DNA of 64,000 nt. Source: QHXQ01 sp038322995 (lineage in GTDB: Bacteria > Acidobacteriota > Blastocatellia > Pyrinomonadales > Pyrinomonadaceae). The position numbers and the translations under genes are program-made. The stretch is taken from NCBI GenBank assembly GCA_038322995.1, contig JBBQGM010000002.1, positions 1 to 64,000 of the forward strand. Direction: 5' to 3'. Each line of letters opens with the position of its first letter. Within the stretch, counting starts at the first letter, position 1. The notes beneath the pieces were generated by a model that saw only the letters and a program-made list of their open reading frames with translations, was not told the origin of the DNA and did not search any database. Shown here one piece after another: positions 34,639-43,213 of the stretch.

Positions 34639-35700
34639 TCACGCTTGCAGCAACTTTAATAACGCACGCTCTTCCGGCAGATACTCCGGCTGTTGCCGGC
34701 CGATGCGGCGCTCCCGGCGCGGGCGAAACTCTTCGAGTGTCGTGCCAGCGCAATAGCTCGCCAGTACACGCGGGTGTATGTAACTGCTGCGACAGACCGT
34801 AGGCGTATTGCCCAGCCGTTCGGCCACGCGTTTGATCGCGCGCACAAGATTGCGCTTCGCCTCTTGCTCGTCCGCCGGCTTGCCCAAGTCGGCCAACTCA
34901 ACCGCCGCCGACAGCGTCCCACCCCACGTGCGAAAATCTTTCGCGGAAAATTCCGCCCCGGTCGCTGTTTTGATGTACTCGTTCACGTCGCGTGGGCGAA
35001 TCGAGACGGCGCGCTGCTGTTCTTCGTCGTAGTAATGAAACAGTTTCGCGCCGCCGAGTTTCTGTATGTCGCGCATGAGCGTGGCCAGTTCTTCATCCAC
35101 GAGCAGACGGCGGTGGCGGATGTGATGCTTGCCGACGAAATTGAAGACTAACTGGCCGCCGCGCATGATCGTGAGATGCCGATTGCGCAAGGTCGTGATG
35201 CCGTAGGTGCGATAGCGCGTGACGCTTAGTTCCGAGCCAACACGGAAGTAGAGATCATTGATCAAGCGGATGATGACGGCCAGTACGCGCGCCTTCGAGA
35301 GATCAGGGCGGGCGATGTCTTCGTTCGTCTTACGTCTGAGCGCGGCGAGTTGCGCACCGAAGCGCACGATCTTTTCGTACTTGAGCCGTTGCTGCTTCGC
35401 GGCGAACGCGCTGTGATAAATGCGTTGCACGCGCCCGCCCGCGTCCACGCCGATGGCTTGCAGTCGGCCATGCGCGCCCGGCGCAATCCGTACCTCGCGC
35501 CACGCCGGTGGGATCACGAGCGCCTTGATCCGCGCGAGCGCCACCTCGTCCGTGATGCGCCGCCCGCGCCCGTCCTCATACCAGAAACCGCGCTTCGCGC
35601 CGCGTCGTCGCCACCACTTCGCGCGTTGCCCGCGCACGATGCTCGGCGGCGTATCCATCGGCGCGGCTTGTTGTTGCTCTGTCCCTTCTGAGCTCGCCAT
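34639..35700 (-). CDS. DNA topoisomerase IB (poxvirus-type)
   Basis: This 353-residue enzyme belongs to the eukaryote/poxvirus-like type IB topoisomerases found in some bacteria; it relaxes supercoils through a 3-prime phosphotyrosine intermediate. Recognisable parts are IPPAWREVRIAPGAHGRLQA in the N-terminal domain, RLINDLYFRVGSELS, TYGITTLRNRHL, KDFRTWGGT with a catalytic arginine, and CRSSYIHP holding the nucleophilic tyrosine (Tyr307). The C-terminal leucine-rich stretch is normal. The ATG at 35700 has GAGG upstream; a TTG five codons earlier is possible. It stands alone. Confidence 0.92.
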   Translation of the reverse strand: MASSEGTEQQQAAPMDTPPSIVRGQRAKWWRRRGAKRGFWYEDGRGRRITDEVALARIKALVIPPAWREVRIAPGAHGRLQAIGVDAGGRVQRIYHSAFAAKQQRLKYEKIVRFGAQLAALRRKTNEDIARPDLSKARVLAVIIRLINDLYFRVGSELSVTRYRTYGITTLRNRHLTIMRGGQLVFNFVGKHHIRHRRLLVDEELATLMRDIQKLGGAKLFHYYDEEQQRAVSIRPRDVNEYIKTATGAEFSAKDFRTWGGTLSAAVELADLGKPADEQEAKRNLVRAIKRVAERLGNTPTVCRSSYIHPRVLASYCAGTTLEEFRPRRERRIGRQQPEYLPEERALLKLLQA

Positions 35701-35851
35701 CCTCGTCCACCTCAATGCTGCGACACGAAAACTCTGCGCGCATTTGAGCGCGCGGCGGTTGCGAAATTATGGCGGGAGATTTTAAGAGGAGGAAAAGGGA
35801 GACGAGACGCCGGATAAAGTTTAACTTAGCTCTGCCTTCAGCTCGTTAGTG

Positions 35852-36598
35852 TTAAGGCGCGGTCTGCGTTGACGCTTGCGGCGCGGGCTGCGCGTGGACA
35901 TAGTAGAGGATGCGGGCGCAGTTGTCGCAAGTGATGACTTCTTCGCCGCGCCGAATCTCGGTCATGACCTGCGGGCGCAACGACATGTGACAGGCGGAGC
36001 AGGAATTGTTGCGCGCCTCGGCCACGGCGATGCCGTCGCGCAGACGTGTGCTGATGCGGTTGTATTGCGCGGTTATAGCTTTCGGCAACGCGGCCTGCAA
36101 GCGTTCGCGCTCGGCGCGCAGATCGTCGATCTGTTGGGCTTGGGCGCGCGTCTGTTCTTCAAGCCGGGCGAGTTGGGCGTCGCGTTCGGCGCGCATCGTT
36201 TCCATCTCCGGCGCGCGTTGGCCGATCTCTTGCTGCGCGCCGTCGAACGTCACCATCTGTTCGAGGATTTTCGTTTCCAGGTCTGAACTATGCTTGCGCG
36301 CGGCATCGCCTTCGCGGATGGCGGCCGTGTATTCTTTCTCGTTCGTCGCGGCCATCAACGCGCGGTCGGAGTGCTCGGCCTTGGTGCGCGTCTCCGCCAT
36401 TTCGGTTTCGAGCCGGGTGCGCGTCTGCTGCGCCTCGTCGCGTTTAGTCTCAAGGGCTAAAAACTCAGAGGCGCGCTGCTCGAATTGTTTTTCGATCTCA
36501 GCGCGCCTCTGCGGGATGGCTTCTAACTCAGCCTGTAGCTTGCGGATGTTGGTGTCCAGATGCTGTAGTGCAATTAACTGTTTCAACTCTGCTTTCAC
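35852..36598 (-). CDS. coiled-coil protein with C-terminal C4 zinc ribbon
   Basis: This 248-residue protein is a long antiparallel coiled coil (about residues 10-190, full of Glu/Ala/Arg/Gln heptads) ended by a zinc ribbon: CSACHM and CDNC near 208-235. It matches the DUF164/zf-RING_7 group, widespread in bacteria with a proposed link to nucleic acids or membranes but no firm function. The start is the GTG at 36598, fixed by GGAGGA a few bases upstream; the open frame reads 18 codons further. A word-repeat hairpin lies upstream at 36707-36766. Confidence 0.85.
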   Translation of the reverse strand: MKAELKQLIALQHLDTNIRKLQAELEAIPQRRAEIEKQFEQRASEFLALETKRDEAQQTRTRLETEMAETRTKAEHSDRALMAATNEKEYTAAIREGDAARKHSSDLETKILEQMVTFDGAQQEIGQRAPEMETMRAERDAQLARLEEQTRAQAQQIDDLRAERERLQAALPKAITAQYNRISTRLRDGIAVAEARNNSCSACHMSLRPQVMTEIRRGEEVITCDNCARILYYVHAQPAPQASTQTAP

Positions 36599-36706
36599 GC
36601 TTCGGTCTCCTCCAAACAGCAACAGCGCGCCCACCGCACCGCCGGCAAACATGGATCATAACAGTGTGCGTGATGAGTGACAAGTGACGGGAAAAGCTGT
36701 GCATTA

Positions 36707-36766
36707 GTAAATCGTGAATCGAGCAGAACTGTTCCTGCTATTCACGATTTACGATTCACGATTTAC
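36707..36766. repeat. word-repeat hairpin (GTAAATCGTGAATCG type)
   Basis: The 15-base arms 36707-36721 and 36752-36766 are perfect complements; an extra direct copy of ATTCACGATTTAC starts at 36740. It lies between the quinone oxidoreductase stop and the zinc-ribbon gene start, both on the minus strand. Confidence 0.8.
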
Positions 36767-37776
36767 GAGCCGCTATCCACGAGCAGCACAATCTTCCCAA
36801 AGCTCTCGTTGCTTTCGAGGTACGTATGCGCGGCGCGCACTTCGGCGAGCGGATAGGTGCGATCAAGATTGGGGCGCACTTGCCCGCGCGCGAGCAACGG
36901 GCCGACATGCGCGGCGAACAGGCGCGTGGCGCGGGCCTTCTCCTCTGGCGAGCGGGTGCGCAAGACGGTGCCGATCAGCCGCAGCCGCTTACCCATGACG
37001 AGGCTGTAATCGAGCGGCGCACTCGCGCCGCCCATCGTGCCGACGAGCAACAGACGACCACGCGCCGCAAGCGCGGCCAAGTTTGCCGCAAGGTAGGACG
37101 CGCCGACGAGATCGAGGATGACGTTAACGCCCGCGCCGTTCGTCCACGCGCGCACCGCGTCGGCAAAAGCCCGCGGGTCGTCGCCGACGGCAATCGCATC
37201 CTCAAGTCCGAACGCCCGCGCCCGTTCGAGTTTCTCCGGCGTGCGCGCCGTGCCGTAGGGCAGCGCGCCGGCCGCACGCGCGAGTTGCATGGCCGCGAGA
37301 CCGACGCCCGAACCGGCGGCGTGAATTAGCACGCACTCGCCCATTGTCAACCGGCCTTGCGTGAACAGCGCATCATGCGCCGTGATGAACGCTTCGGGCA
37401 CGGCCGCCGCTTGCGCCCAGTCGAGATTCGCGGGCACTTCAGCGAGCGCGTTCTCCGGCACGACGACGTACTCAGCTTGCGCACCGCCGCCCGTGATGCC
37501 ATACACGCGCTGCCCCAACTGCCACGTCCGCGCGTCCGCGCCCAACTGTTCAACCTCACCCGCGAACTCAAGTCCGGGCATGTCAGCGGGCGCACCTAGC
37601 GGCGCGGGATAGTGGCCGCGCCGCTGCAACAGGTCGGCGCGATTCAACGCCGCCGCCTGTACACGCACGCGCACACGGTCGCCCAACGCCACGGGCTTCT
37701 CGACCGCTCGCACCTCAAGTCCTTCAACCCCGCCGTGCTGCGCGATCACGACCGCACGCATCTTGTCAGCCTGCAT
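36763..37776 (-). CDS. NAD(P)H quinone oxidoreductase, PIG3-like (MDR superfamily)
   Basis: This 337-residue enzyme belongs to the zinc-free quinone oxidoreductase branch of the medium-chain dehydrogenases. The N-terminal GroES-like domain contains AALNRADLLQRRGHYP and PGLEFAGEVEQLG, the signature of the TP53I3/PIG3 group. The NAD(P) domain has IHAAGSGVGLAAMQLA (about 150-165). It would reduce quinones or similar carbonyls. GGGAG precedes the ATG at 37776. It is divergent from the lipid-kinase gene, with a word-repeat hairpin between them. The stop codon sits inside another such hairpin. Confidence 0.9.
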   Translation of the reverse strand: MQADKMRAVVIAQHGGVEGLEVRAVEKPVALGDRVRVRVQAAALNRADLLQRRGHYPAPLGAPADMPGLEFAGEVEQLGADARTWQLGQRVYGITGGGAQAEYVVVPENALAEVPANLDWAQAAAVPEAFITAHDALFTQGRLTMGECVLIHAAGSGVGLAAMQLARAAGALPYGTARTPEKLERARAFGLEDAIAVGDDPRAFADAVRAWTNGAGVNVILDLVGASYLAANLAALAARGRLLLVGTMGGASAPLDYSLVMGKRLRLIGTVLRTRSPEEKARATRLFAAHVGPLLARGQVRPNLDRTYPLAEVRAAHTYLESNESFGKIVLLVDSGS

Positions 37777-37802
37777 TTCCTGCTCCCTTCAAGCAACTGA
37801 GC

Positions 37803-37925
37803 AAACCACAAAGGCACAAAGCAATCGATGAACGATGAATGCAGCATGATGAACTGCTTTTTTTATTCACCGTTCATCGTTCCGCGTTCAGCCTTCTCTT
37901 TGTGTTCTTCGGGCCTTTGTGGTTT
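37803..37925. repeat. word-repeat hairpin (AAACCACAAAGGC type)
   Basis: The outer arms 37803-37815 and 37913-37925 pair perfectly over 13 bases; inner GATGAACGATGAATGC and TTCACCGTTCATCG segments also pair. It fills the spacer between the divergent quinone oxidoreductase and lipid-kinase genes, ending 17 bases before the latter start codon. Confidence 0.8.
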
Positions 37926-37941
37926 ATTCCCTCCGGCTCGC

Positions 37942-38928
37942 ATGGCTACGCAACCCGAACTTTTCGTCATCGTCAACTATAACGCGGCCCGTGCGCGCCA
38001 GGCGTGGGCGCATGTGCGTTCGACGCTTGACGGCGCAAGCGTGCGGTTCGACGCGCACGAAGCACGGCGCGTCGGCGACGCGCAGGCGCGGGCGCGCTTG
38101 GCCTTGCACGAAGGCTATCGCACGATTGCCGTCGTCGGCGGCGACGGCACGTTGAGCGAAGTGGCGGCTGGCTTCTTCACGCGCACGCAAGCCATTGACC
38201 GGTCGCCGGTCGCCATCAACGCCACTGCCGCGCTCGCCGTTTTGCCCGGCGGCACAGGCAACGACTTCGCGCGCAGTCTCGAAGGCAGCCGTGCTTCGCT
38301 CACCCACTGGCTCGCGCGCCTCGTCGCGCACTGTCAACATAAGCATGACGACAGCACTACGCGCACCGTCGATCTCTTACACGGCGCGGCGACGACAGCC
38401 GAAGGGTTGCGCCCGTTCCTCTGCCTCAACGCGGCGACACTCGGCATCGGCGCGGAGGTGGCGGGGCGCGTGGCGGCGCAAAGGCCGTTCGTGCGCCGTC
38501 TGTCAGGCGAGGCGCGCTTTGCTTTAGCGGCCGTCGCCGCGCTCGCGCGCTGGCGGCTGCGCCATGTGCGGGTGCAGGTGGACGACGAGGCCGCGGTCGA
38601 GTGCCGGACGAATCTCGCGGCCGTGGTCAACAGCCCGTTCGCGGGCGGCGGCATGATGTTCGCGCCGGCCGCGCGCGTGGACGACGGCCAACTCGACGTG
38701 GTCACAGCTTGCGACATCTCGCGCGCCATCATCGTGCGCGAGTTGACGCGCATACACACCGGGGGGCATCTCGCCAATCCGCGCGTGCGCGTCACACGCG
38801 GCGTACGCGTGCGCATCACGCATCTGTCGCCGGCCGATGAAATGTCCATCGAAGCCGACGGCGATGTGCGCGGGCATACGCCCGTCGAGTTTCGCCTCAT
38901 GCCACAGGCGCTACGCGTCGTCTGTTGA
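37942..38928 (+). CDS. diacylglycerol/lipid kinase family protein
   Basis: This 328-residue protein is a DAGK_cat family lipid kinase. The nucleotide-binding segments IVNYNAARARQAW, AVVGGDGTLSEVAAGF and LPGGTGNDFARSL (about residues 10-120) are all present; the last two are the GGDGT and GGTxND hallmarks. The C-terminal beta domain ends in EMSIEADGDVRGHTP, also typical. It would phosphorylate diacylglycerol or a related lipid to feed phospholipid turnover. The ATG at 37942 was chosen because the open frame upstream lies in the repeat hairpin. Confidence 0.9.
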   Translation: MATQPELFVIVNYNAARARQAWAHVRSTLDGASVRFDAHEARRVGDAQARARLALHEGYRTIAVVGGDGTLSEVAAGFFTRTQAIDRSPVAINATAALAVLPGGTGNDFARSLEGSRASLTHWLARLVAHCQHKHDDSTTRTVDLLHGAATTAEGLRPFLCLNAATLGIGAEVAGRVAAQRPFVRRLSGEARFALAAVAALARWRLRHVRVQVDDEAAVECRTNLAAVVNSPFAGGGMMFAPAARVDDGQLDVVTACDISRAIIVRELTRIHTGGHLANPRVRVTRGVRVRITHLSPADEMSIEADGDVRGHTPVEFRLMPQALRVVC

Positions 38929-38940
38929 CGCTTAAAAAGA

Positions 38941-38968
38941 TTGACACGGGTAACGCGCAAACTATAAT
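38941..38968 (+). promoter_or_regulatory. consensus sigma70 promoter for the cytochrome gene
   Basis: A perfect TTGACA at 38941-38946 and a perfect TATAAT at 38963-38968 are separated by 16 bases. In DNA this GC-rich it stands out. Transcription would begin near 38975, giving a leader of about 100 bases before the cytochrome start at 39076. Confidence 0.8.
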
Positions 38969-39075
38969 CCAGCGTCAGTTCGTGCGTGGTCATCAAACGC
39001 CTGCCACCGGCCCAAGCTTGGCCCGAATTGCACGCACGACGCCCGGCTCAGTTAACCACTCAGAGGGGAACAAAC

Positions 39076-39930
39076 ATGAAACTGTCCATCATCCTCGTGG
39101 CTGTCCTCGGCTATTCCGTGTTGTGTCTGACCGATGCCGCACAAAAGCAGACGGCTAAACCAGCCGCCCCGCCGCCCAAGCCCAGCCCGACCGCCGCCGC
39201 TGTACCGGCTGCGAAACAAACGCCACCGGCCAGAACCGCGCCCGCGCCAACACCAATCGTTGCCACGCCGGCCGCAACACCAAATCCCATCACGGCCGCG
39301 TCGGGCAGTCCGACCGCCACGCCCGCCGTTGCGCCCGCGGCCGCCGGCACGAAAGAACCGTGCGAAGACAAAGTGCAGGCTTCGGGCGTCCCGCTCTGTA
39401 GTAAAGTGCAACCAAAGACGAGCGTACTCGATAAAGACGCCATACTGAATCGCAGCTACAAACGGCCCACGGCACCAGACAAGCCGATTGTGTCAGTGTG
39501 GTTCACACACGAAACGCACGCCACCTTGAAGTACAGCATTGAGGGCACAAAGGTGATCGGCTGCGCCGAATGTCATCACACAGATCAACCTAAGGCGGCG
39601 TTGACCGGCGTGCTCAAGACTTCCGAGCGGGACACAGTGCTGACTGCCGCCAGCTTGACTGCGCCTAACGCCAAAGCGGTCAAGTCCTGTCGCGCCTGTC
39701 ACGCGCAGGAGGGCGCGACGCCCGTCTTCTGGCCCGCTAACCCGCAGGTCACATATCCGGACGAGCCGGACACGCCGGTGGTATTAACGAACTATGAGGC
39801 CTATCACCGCAACTGCATCACCTGTCATGGCGACGCCGTCATCGCGCGGAAAAAGCCCGGCGCACCGGCGTTCCTCAAAGGCACACCGCCGACGGGTTGC
39901 GCGGGTTGCCACACAGGCAAGACACAATAG
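39076..39930 (+). CDS. exported tetraheme c-type cytochrome
   Basis: This 284-residue protein has a signal peptide (MKLSIILVAVLGYSVLCL), a long Pro/Ala/Thr-rich linker (about 25-92) and a heme domain. Four CxxCH heme sites occur: CAECH (163-167), CRACH (205-209), CITCH (247-251) and CAGCH (275-279). The segment VWFTHETHATLKY supplies histidines that could be distal ligands, as in class III/c7-type cytochromes. Two extra cysteines (C96, C108) may form a disulfide. It should carry electrons in the periplasm or at the surface, with the linker acting as a spacer. The ATG at 39076 is preceded by GAGGGG. It has its own strong promoter and a hairpin terminator. Confidence 0.88.
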   Translation: MKLSIILVAVLGYSVLCLTDAAQKQTAKPAAPPPKPSPTAAAVPAAKQTPPARTAPAPTPIVATPAATPNPITAASGSPTATPAVAPAAAGTKEPCEDKVQASGVPLCSKVQPKTSVLDKDAILNRSYKRPTAPDKPIVSVWFTHETHATLKYSIEGTKVIGCAECHHTDQPKAALTGVLKTSERDTVLTAASLTAPNAKAVKSCRACHAQEGATPVFWPANPQVTYPDEPDTPVVLTNYEAYHRNCITCHGDAVIARKKPGAPAFLKGTPPTGCAGCHTGKTQ

Positions 39931-39957
39931 CAACGGGCCGCGGCCAGCAAACTAAAC

Positions 39958-40000
39958 AGCGCCCGTGCGCTTTCACTGCTAACGAAAGCGCATGGGCGCT
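39958..40000. terminator. terminator hairpin between cytochrome and rpiB genes
   Basis: Arms of 17 bases (39958-39974 and 39984-40000) pair with a single mismatch that becomes G-U in the plus-strand RNA, followed by ATTATCTT. It ends the cytochrome transcript and may also serve the convergent rpiB transcript. Confidence 0.8.
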
Positions 40001-40070
40001 ATTATCTTCAGCGCAGCGCGCAAAGTTTAAGTCCAATAGCAAAGCGCGCGGCTACGGGAACCGCGCGGGA

Positions 40071-40532
40071 TCAGTCCGCGCGTGTCTCGCGCCGCTCGAT
40101 GTCGAGCACTTTATTCAGTCTGCGTTGATGCCGTTCTTCGCCAGTGAAGCGCGCGTTGACGAACGCGCGCACGATCTCCATCGCCAACTCGCTGCCGACG
40201 ACTCGCGCGCCGAGACAGAGCACGTTGCAGTCGTCATGCTCACGCGACTGATGCGCCGAATAAGTGTCGCCACACAATGCCGCACGCACGCCCTTGATCT
40301 TATTCGCGGCCACGTTCGCGCCGACGCCGCTACCGCAGATCACGAGACCAATATCAGCCCGGCCGGCCCGCACGGCGTCACCGACCTGCCACGCATAATC
40401 GGGATAGTCATCAGGCTTTGCGCCATCGTGCGTGCCGAAGTCTTCAACCTCATGCCCGGCTGCACGCAGTTCTTCCAGCACACGTTCGTTCAAGGGATAG
40501 CCGCCATGATCCGCGCCGATTGCGATTCGCAT
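40071..40532 (-). CDS. rpiB: ribose-5-phosphate isomerase B
   Basis: This 153-residue enzyme interconverts ribose 5-phosphate and ribulose 5-phosphate. It starts MRIAIGADHGGYPLNERV, the RpiB/LacA-B hallmark, and continues with the active-site CGSGVGANVAANKIKGVRAAL and HDDCNVLCLGARVVG. Length is normal. GGGAGA precedes the ATG. It begins 15 bases after the transketolase stop, so the two non-oxidative pentose phosphate genes form an operon. Confidence 0.95.
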   Translation of the reverse strand: MRIAIGADHGGYPLNERVLEELRAAGHEVEDFGTHDGAKPDDYPDYAWQVGDAVRAGRADIGLVICGSGVGANVAANKIKGVRAALCGDTYSAHQSREHDDCNVLCLGARVVGSELAMEIVRAFVNARFTGEERHQRRLNKVLDIERRETRAD

Positions 40533-40547
40533 GATAATCTCCCTCGC

Positions 40548-42599
40548 TTACTTGCCGAGCAATGCCCGCGCGCGTTTGATCACGTTGTCGGTTGAGAAGC
40601 CAAGCTCGCGCAAGGCCACGTCGCCGGGCGCGGAGCCGCCGAAGCGATCAAGACAAATAACATCGCCGTGTGCGCCGACATAGCGATCCCAGCCGAGCCG
40701 TGCGCCCGCTTCGATGCCGAGCCGCGCGCCTGTGTCGGGGGGTAGAATTTCATCGCGGTAAGTTTGCTCTTGCGCCTCGAACAATTCCCAACAAGGCAGC
40801 GAGACCACGCGCGTGGGCGTGCCGGCCTGTTGCAACTGCGTGCGCGCATCGAGCATCAACGAAACTTCGGAGCCGGTGGCGAGCAGGATGAGTTGCGGTT
40901 TGACGTTTTGGCCGTTGGCATCGGTCGCTTCCGCCAGCGTATAGCCGCCGCGCCTGAGGCCTTCGGCCGGCGTGTAAGTTTTGCGATCTATGGTCGGCAC
41001 TTTCTGGCGCGTGAGGATGAGCGCGGTCGGCGCGTGGCGACGCAAGATGGCGACGCGCCACGCCTCGCGCACCTCGTGCGGGTCGGCGGGGCGGATAACG
41101 TAAAGCTGCGGGATAGCGCGCAGCCCTGCGAGTTGCTCAATCGGTTGATGCGTCGGGCCATCTTCGCCGAGACCGATAGAGTCGTGCGTGAAAACGTAGA
41201 TGACTTGCACTTCCGACAGCGCCGCGAGCCGGATCGCCGGCTTCATATAATCGGAGAAGCACATGAACGTGCCGCCGAAAGGAATCAAACCGCCGTTCAG
41301 ACTGATGCCCGTCATCGTCGCGCCCATCGCATGCTCGCGGATGCCGAAGTGAAAGATGCGGCCGGCGTAAGTGCCGGCTTCAAAACTGCCGCCGTCTTTG
41401 ATGTCCGTGTTGTTCGACGGCCCCAGATCGGCCGAGCCGCCGACGAGCATGGGCAGCGTGGGCGCGAGCGCGTTGATGACTTCGCCCGATGCGGCGCGGG
41501 TCGCCATCGATTTCGCGTCGGTGAATGAGGGCAGCTTATCTTCCCAACCAGCGGGCAGTTCGCCCGCCATGAGCGTGCGCCACGCGTGGCCAAGTTCTGC
41601 GTGCTGCTCTGCGTAACGCGCGACGAGTTCGTCCCACGTCTGCTCCAACTGCGCGCCGCGCTCAACTGCTTGGCGGAAATGCTGTAACGCCTCATCGGGG
41701 ATATAAAAATCCTTATCTTCGGGCCAGCCGAGCTGCCGCTTCGTTGCGCGCACGGCCTCCGCGCCCGGTGCGTCCGAGTGCGCCTTGCGCGTGCCGGCGG
41801 TGGGCATGCCGTAGCCGATCACGGTCTTGACCGAGATGAGCGACGGGCGATCCGTGACCGCTTGCGCAGCGCGGATCGCCGCGTCAATCGCTGTGAGATC
41901 GTTGCCGTCCGCGACGGTCGAAGTGTGCCAGCCATACGACTCGAAGCGTTTGGGCACGTCTTCGGAGAAGGCGAGCGCGGTGTTACCTTCGATGGTCACG
42001 TGGTTGTCGTCGTAAAAATAAATGAGCCGGCCGAGTTTGAGATGGCCTGCGAGCGATGCCGCTTCCGACGCGACGCCTTCCATCAGATCGCCATCCGAGA
42101 CGATGGCGTAAACGTAGTGCTCGATAAGCGCCAAATTTTCCTGGTTGAACTTGGCCGCGAGGTGCGCCGCGCCCAGCGCCATGCCGACGCCGTTGGCGAA
42201 ACCTTGGCCAAGCGGCCCCGTCGTAATCTCCACGCCGGGCGTTAAGCCATACTCAGGATGGCCGGGTGTCTTCGATCCCCATTGGCGAAAGTTGCGCAGT
42301 TCTGCGAGCGGCAGATCGTAACCGGTCAGATGCAAGAGTGCGTAGAGCAGCATTGAGCCGTGCCCGGCGGAGAGCAAAAAACGGTCGCGGTTCGCCCACT
42401 TAGGATTGTGCGGACTGTGGCGCAGGAAGCGCGTCCAGAGCACATAGGCGAGCGGCGCGCAGCCCAGCGGTAAGCCGGGATGACCGGACTCGGCGCGTTG
42501 CACGGCGTCGAGCGCGAGCGTGCGGATCGTGTTGATGCAAAGCTCGTCGAGTTCCGGCGTGGTGTTGTCGGTGGCACGCGGTTGGGTGGACGCACTCAT
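40548..42599 (-). CDS. tkt: transketolase
   Basis: This 683-residue thiamine-diphosphate enzyme moves two-carbon ketol units in the pentose phosphate pathway. Motifs are complete: GHPGLPLGCAPLAYVLW near the N-terminus, SAGHGSMLLYALLHLTGYD, TTGPLGQGFANGVGMA, the ThDP motif from SDGDLMEGVASEAASLAGHL to DDNHVTIEG, and THDSIGLGEDGPTHQPIEQL in the pyrimidine domain. The ATG at 42599 is chosen for its AGAGGGAG ribosome-binding site over a GTG six codons earlier. It is followed by rpiB after 15 bases. Confidence 0.96.
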   Translation of the reverse strand: MSASTQPRATDNTTPELDELCINTIRTLALDAVQRAESGHPGLPLGCAPLAYVLWTRFLRHSPHNPKWANRDRFLLSAGHGSMLLYALLHLTGYDLPLAELRNFRQWGSKTPGHPEYGLTPGVEITTGPLGQGFANGVGMALGAAHLAAKFNQENLALIEHYVYAIVSDGDLMEGVASEAASLAGHLKLGRLIYFYDDNHVTIEGNTALAFSEDVPKRFESYGWHTSTVADGNDLTAIDAAIRAAQAVTDRPSLISVKTVIGYGMPTAGTRKAHSDAPGAEAVRATKRQLGWPEDKDFYIPDEALQHFRQAVERGAQLEQTWDELVARYAEQHAELGHAWRTLMAGELPAGWEDKLPSFTDAKSMATRAASGEVINALAPTLPMLVGGSADLGPSNNTDIKDGGSFEAGTYAGRIFHFGIREHAMGATMTGISLNGGLIPFGGTFMCFSDYMKPAIRLAALSEVQVIYVFTHDSIGLGEDGPTHQPIEQLAGLRAIPQLYVIRPADPHEVREAWRVAILRRHAPTALILTRQKVPTIDRKTYTPAEGLRRGGYTLAEATDANGQNVKPQLILLATGSEVSLMLDARTQLQQAGTPTRVVSLPCWELFEAQEQTYRDEILPPDTGARLGIEAGARLGWDRYVGAHGDVICLDRFGGSAPGDVALRELGFSTDNVIKRARALLGK

Positions 42600-42651
42600 C
42601 TCCCTCTTAGCCCTCACTTCTCTCTTGGTTGGTAGCGGCGCAAGTTATAGA

Positions 42652-43113
42652 TCAATTCGCGTCGTCTGTCATCCGGGGTGGCTTATGCAGAAAATGCTCG
42701 ACGACGAACAAAATATCCTCGCCGAAATAGTAATTTACGAGGCGCAAGGTGCGGACGGTTTCGGCGCGGGCCACGTTGTGCTTGATCTCCGTCTCGGCGA
42801 CAAATTGAAAGATGCAATCGCGCAGCAGTTCAAGCTCGCGCAATAGATCAAGCAACGAATAACCTTCGGTCGAGCGCATGTAGCCGTGCTCGCTCGCGGC
42901 GCGGATCGTCTTAAAATCCGGCTCCCCTGCTTGCCCCAATAGCTCACACAATTCTTCGAGCATCTGTGGCACGTGATCCACGATCTGCGAGAGCGTCAAT
43001 TTGTCGTCCGAGCGCATGTACGGATCATGTTGCACCCGCCGGACCCACTCCAAAGTGATATGGTCAACACTGGCGCGTAAGGCGTCGCACAGATCATTAG
43101 TCTTGTCGCTCAT
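42652..43113 (-). CDS. RsbRD N-terminal-domain-like protein
   Basis: This 153-residue, all-helical protein resembles the RsbRD N-terminal sensor domain (ALRASVDHITLEWVRRVQHD, VPQMLEELCELL, LLDLLRELELLRDCIF). In stress-response proteins that domain is fused to a STAS or kinase output; here it stands alone. It may sense a small ligand or pair with a separate regulator. No STAS or RsbT gene is next to it. It has a hairpin upstream belonging to the next gene and lies 52 bases from the transketolase start. Confidence 0.6.
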   Translation of the reverse strand: MSDKTNDLCDALRASVDHITLEWVRRVQHDPYMRSDDKLTLSQIVDHVPQMLEELCELLGQAGEPDFKTIRAASEHGYMRSTEGYSLLDLLRELELLRDCIFQFVAETEIKHNVARAETVRTLRLVNYYFGEDILFVVEHFLHKPPRMTDDAN

Positions 43114-43143
43114 AGCTGCTCAGAGTAAAGGTTCACTGCAACC

Positions 43144-43194
43144 ATAAGCAACAAGCCCCTTCGACCATACAACTCGAAGGGGCTTGTTGCTTAT
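43144..43194 (-). terminator. perfect 21-bp terminator hairpin after the second subtilase
   Basis: The arms 43144-43164 and 43174-43194 are exact complements around a 9-base loop. The element lies just past the stop codon of the minus-strand subtilase at 43214. Confidence 0.85.
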
Positions 43195-43213
43195 AAACAT
43201 GACGCGGCGCAAC

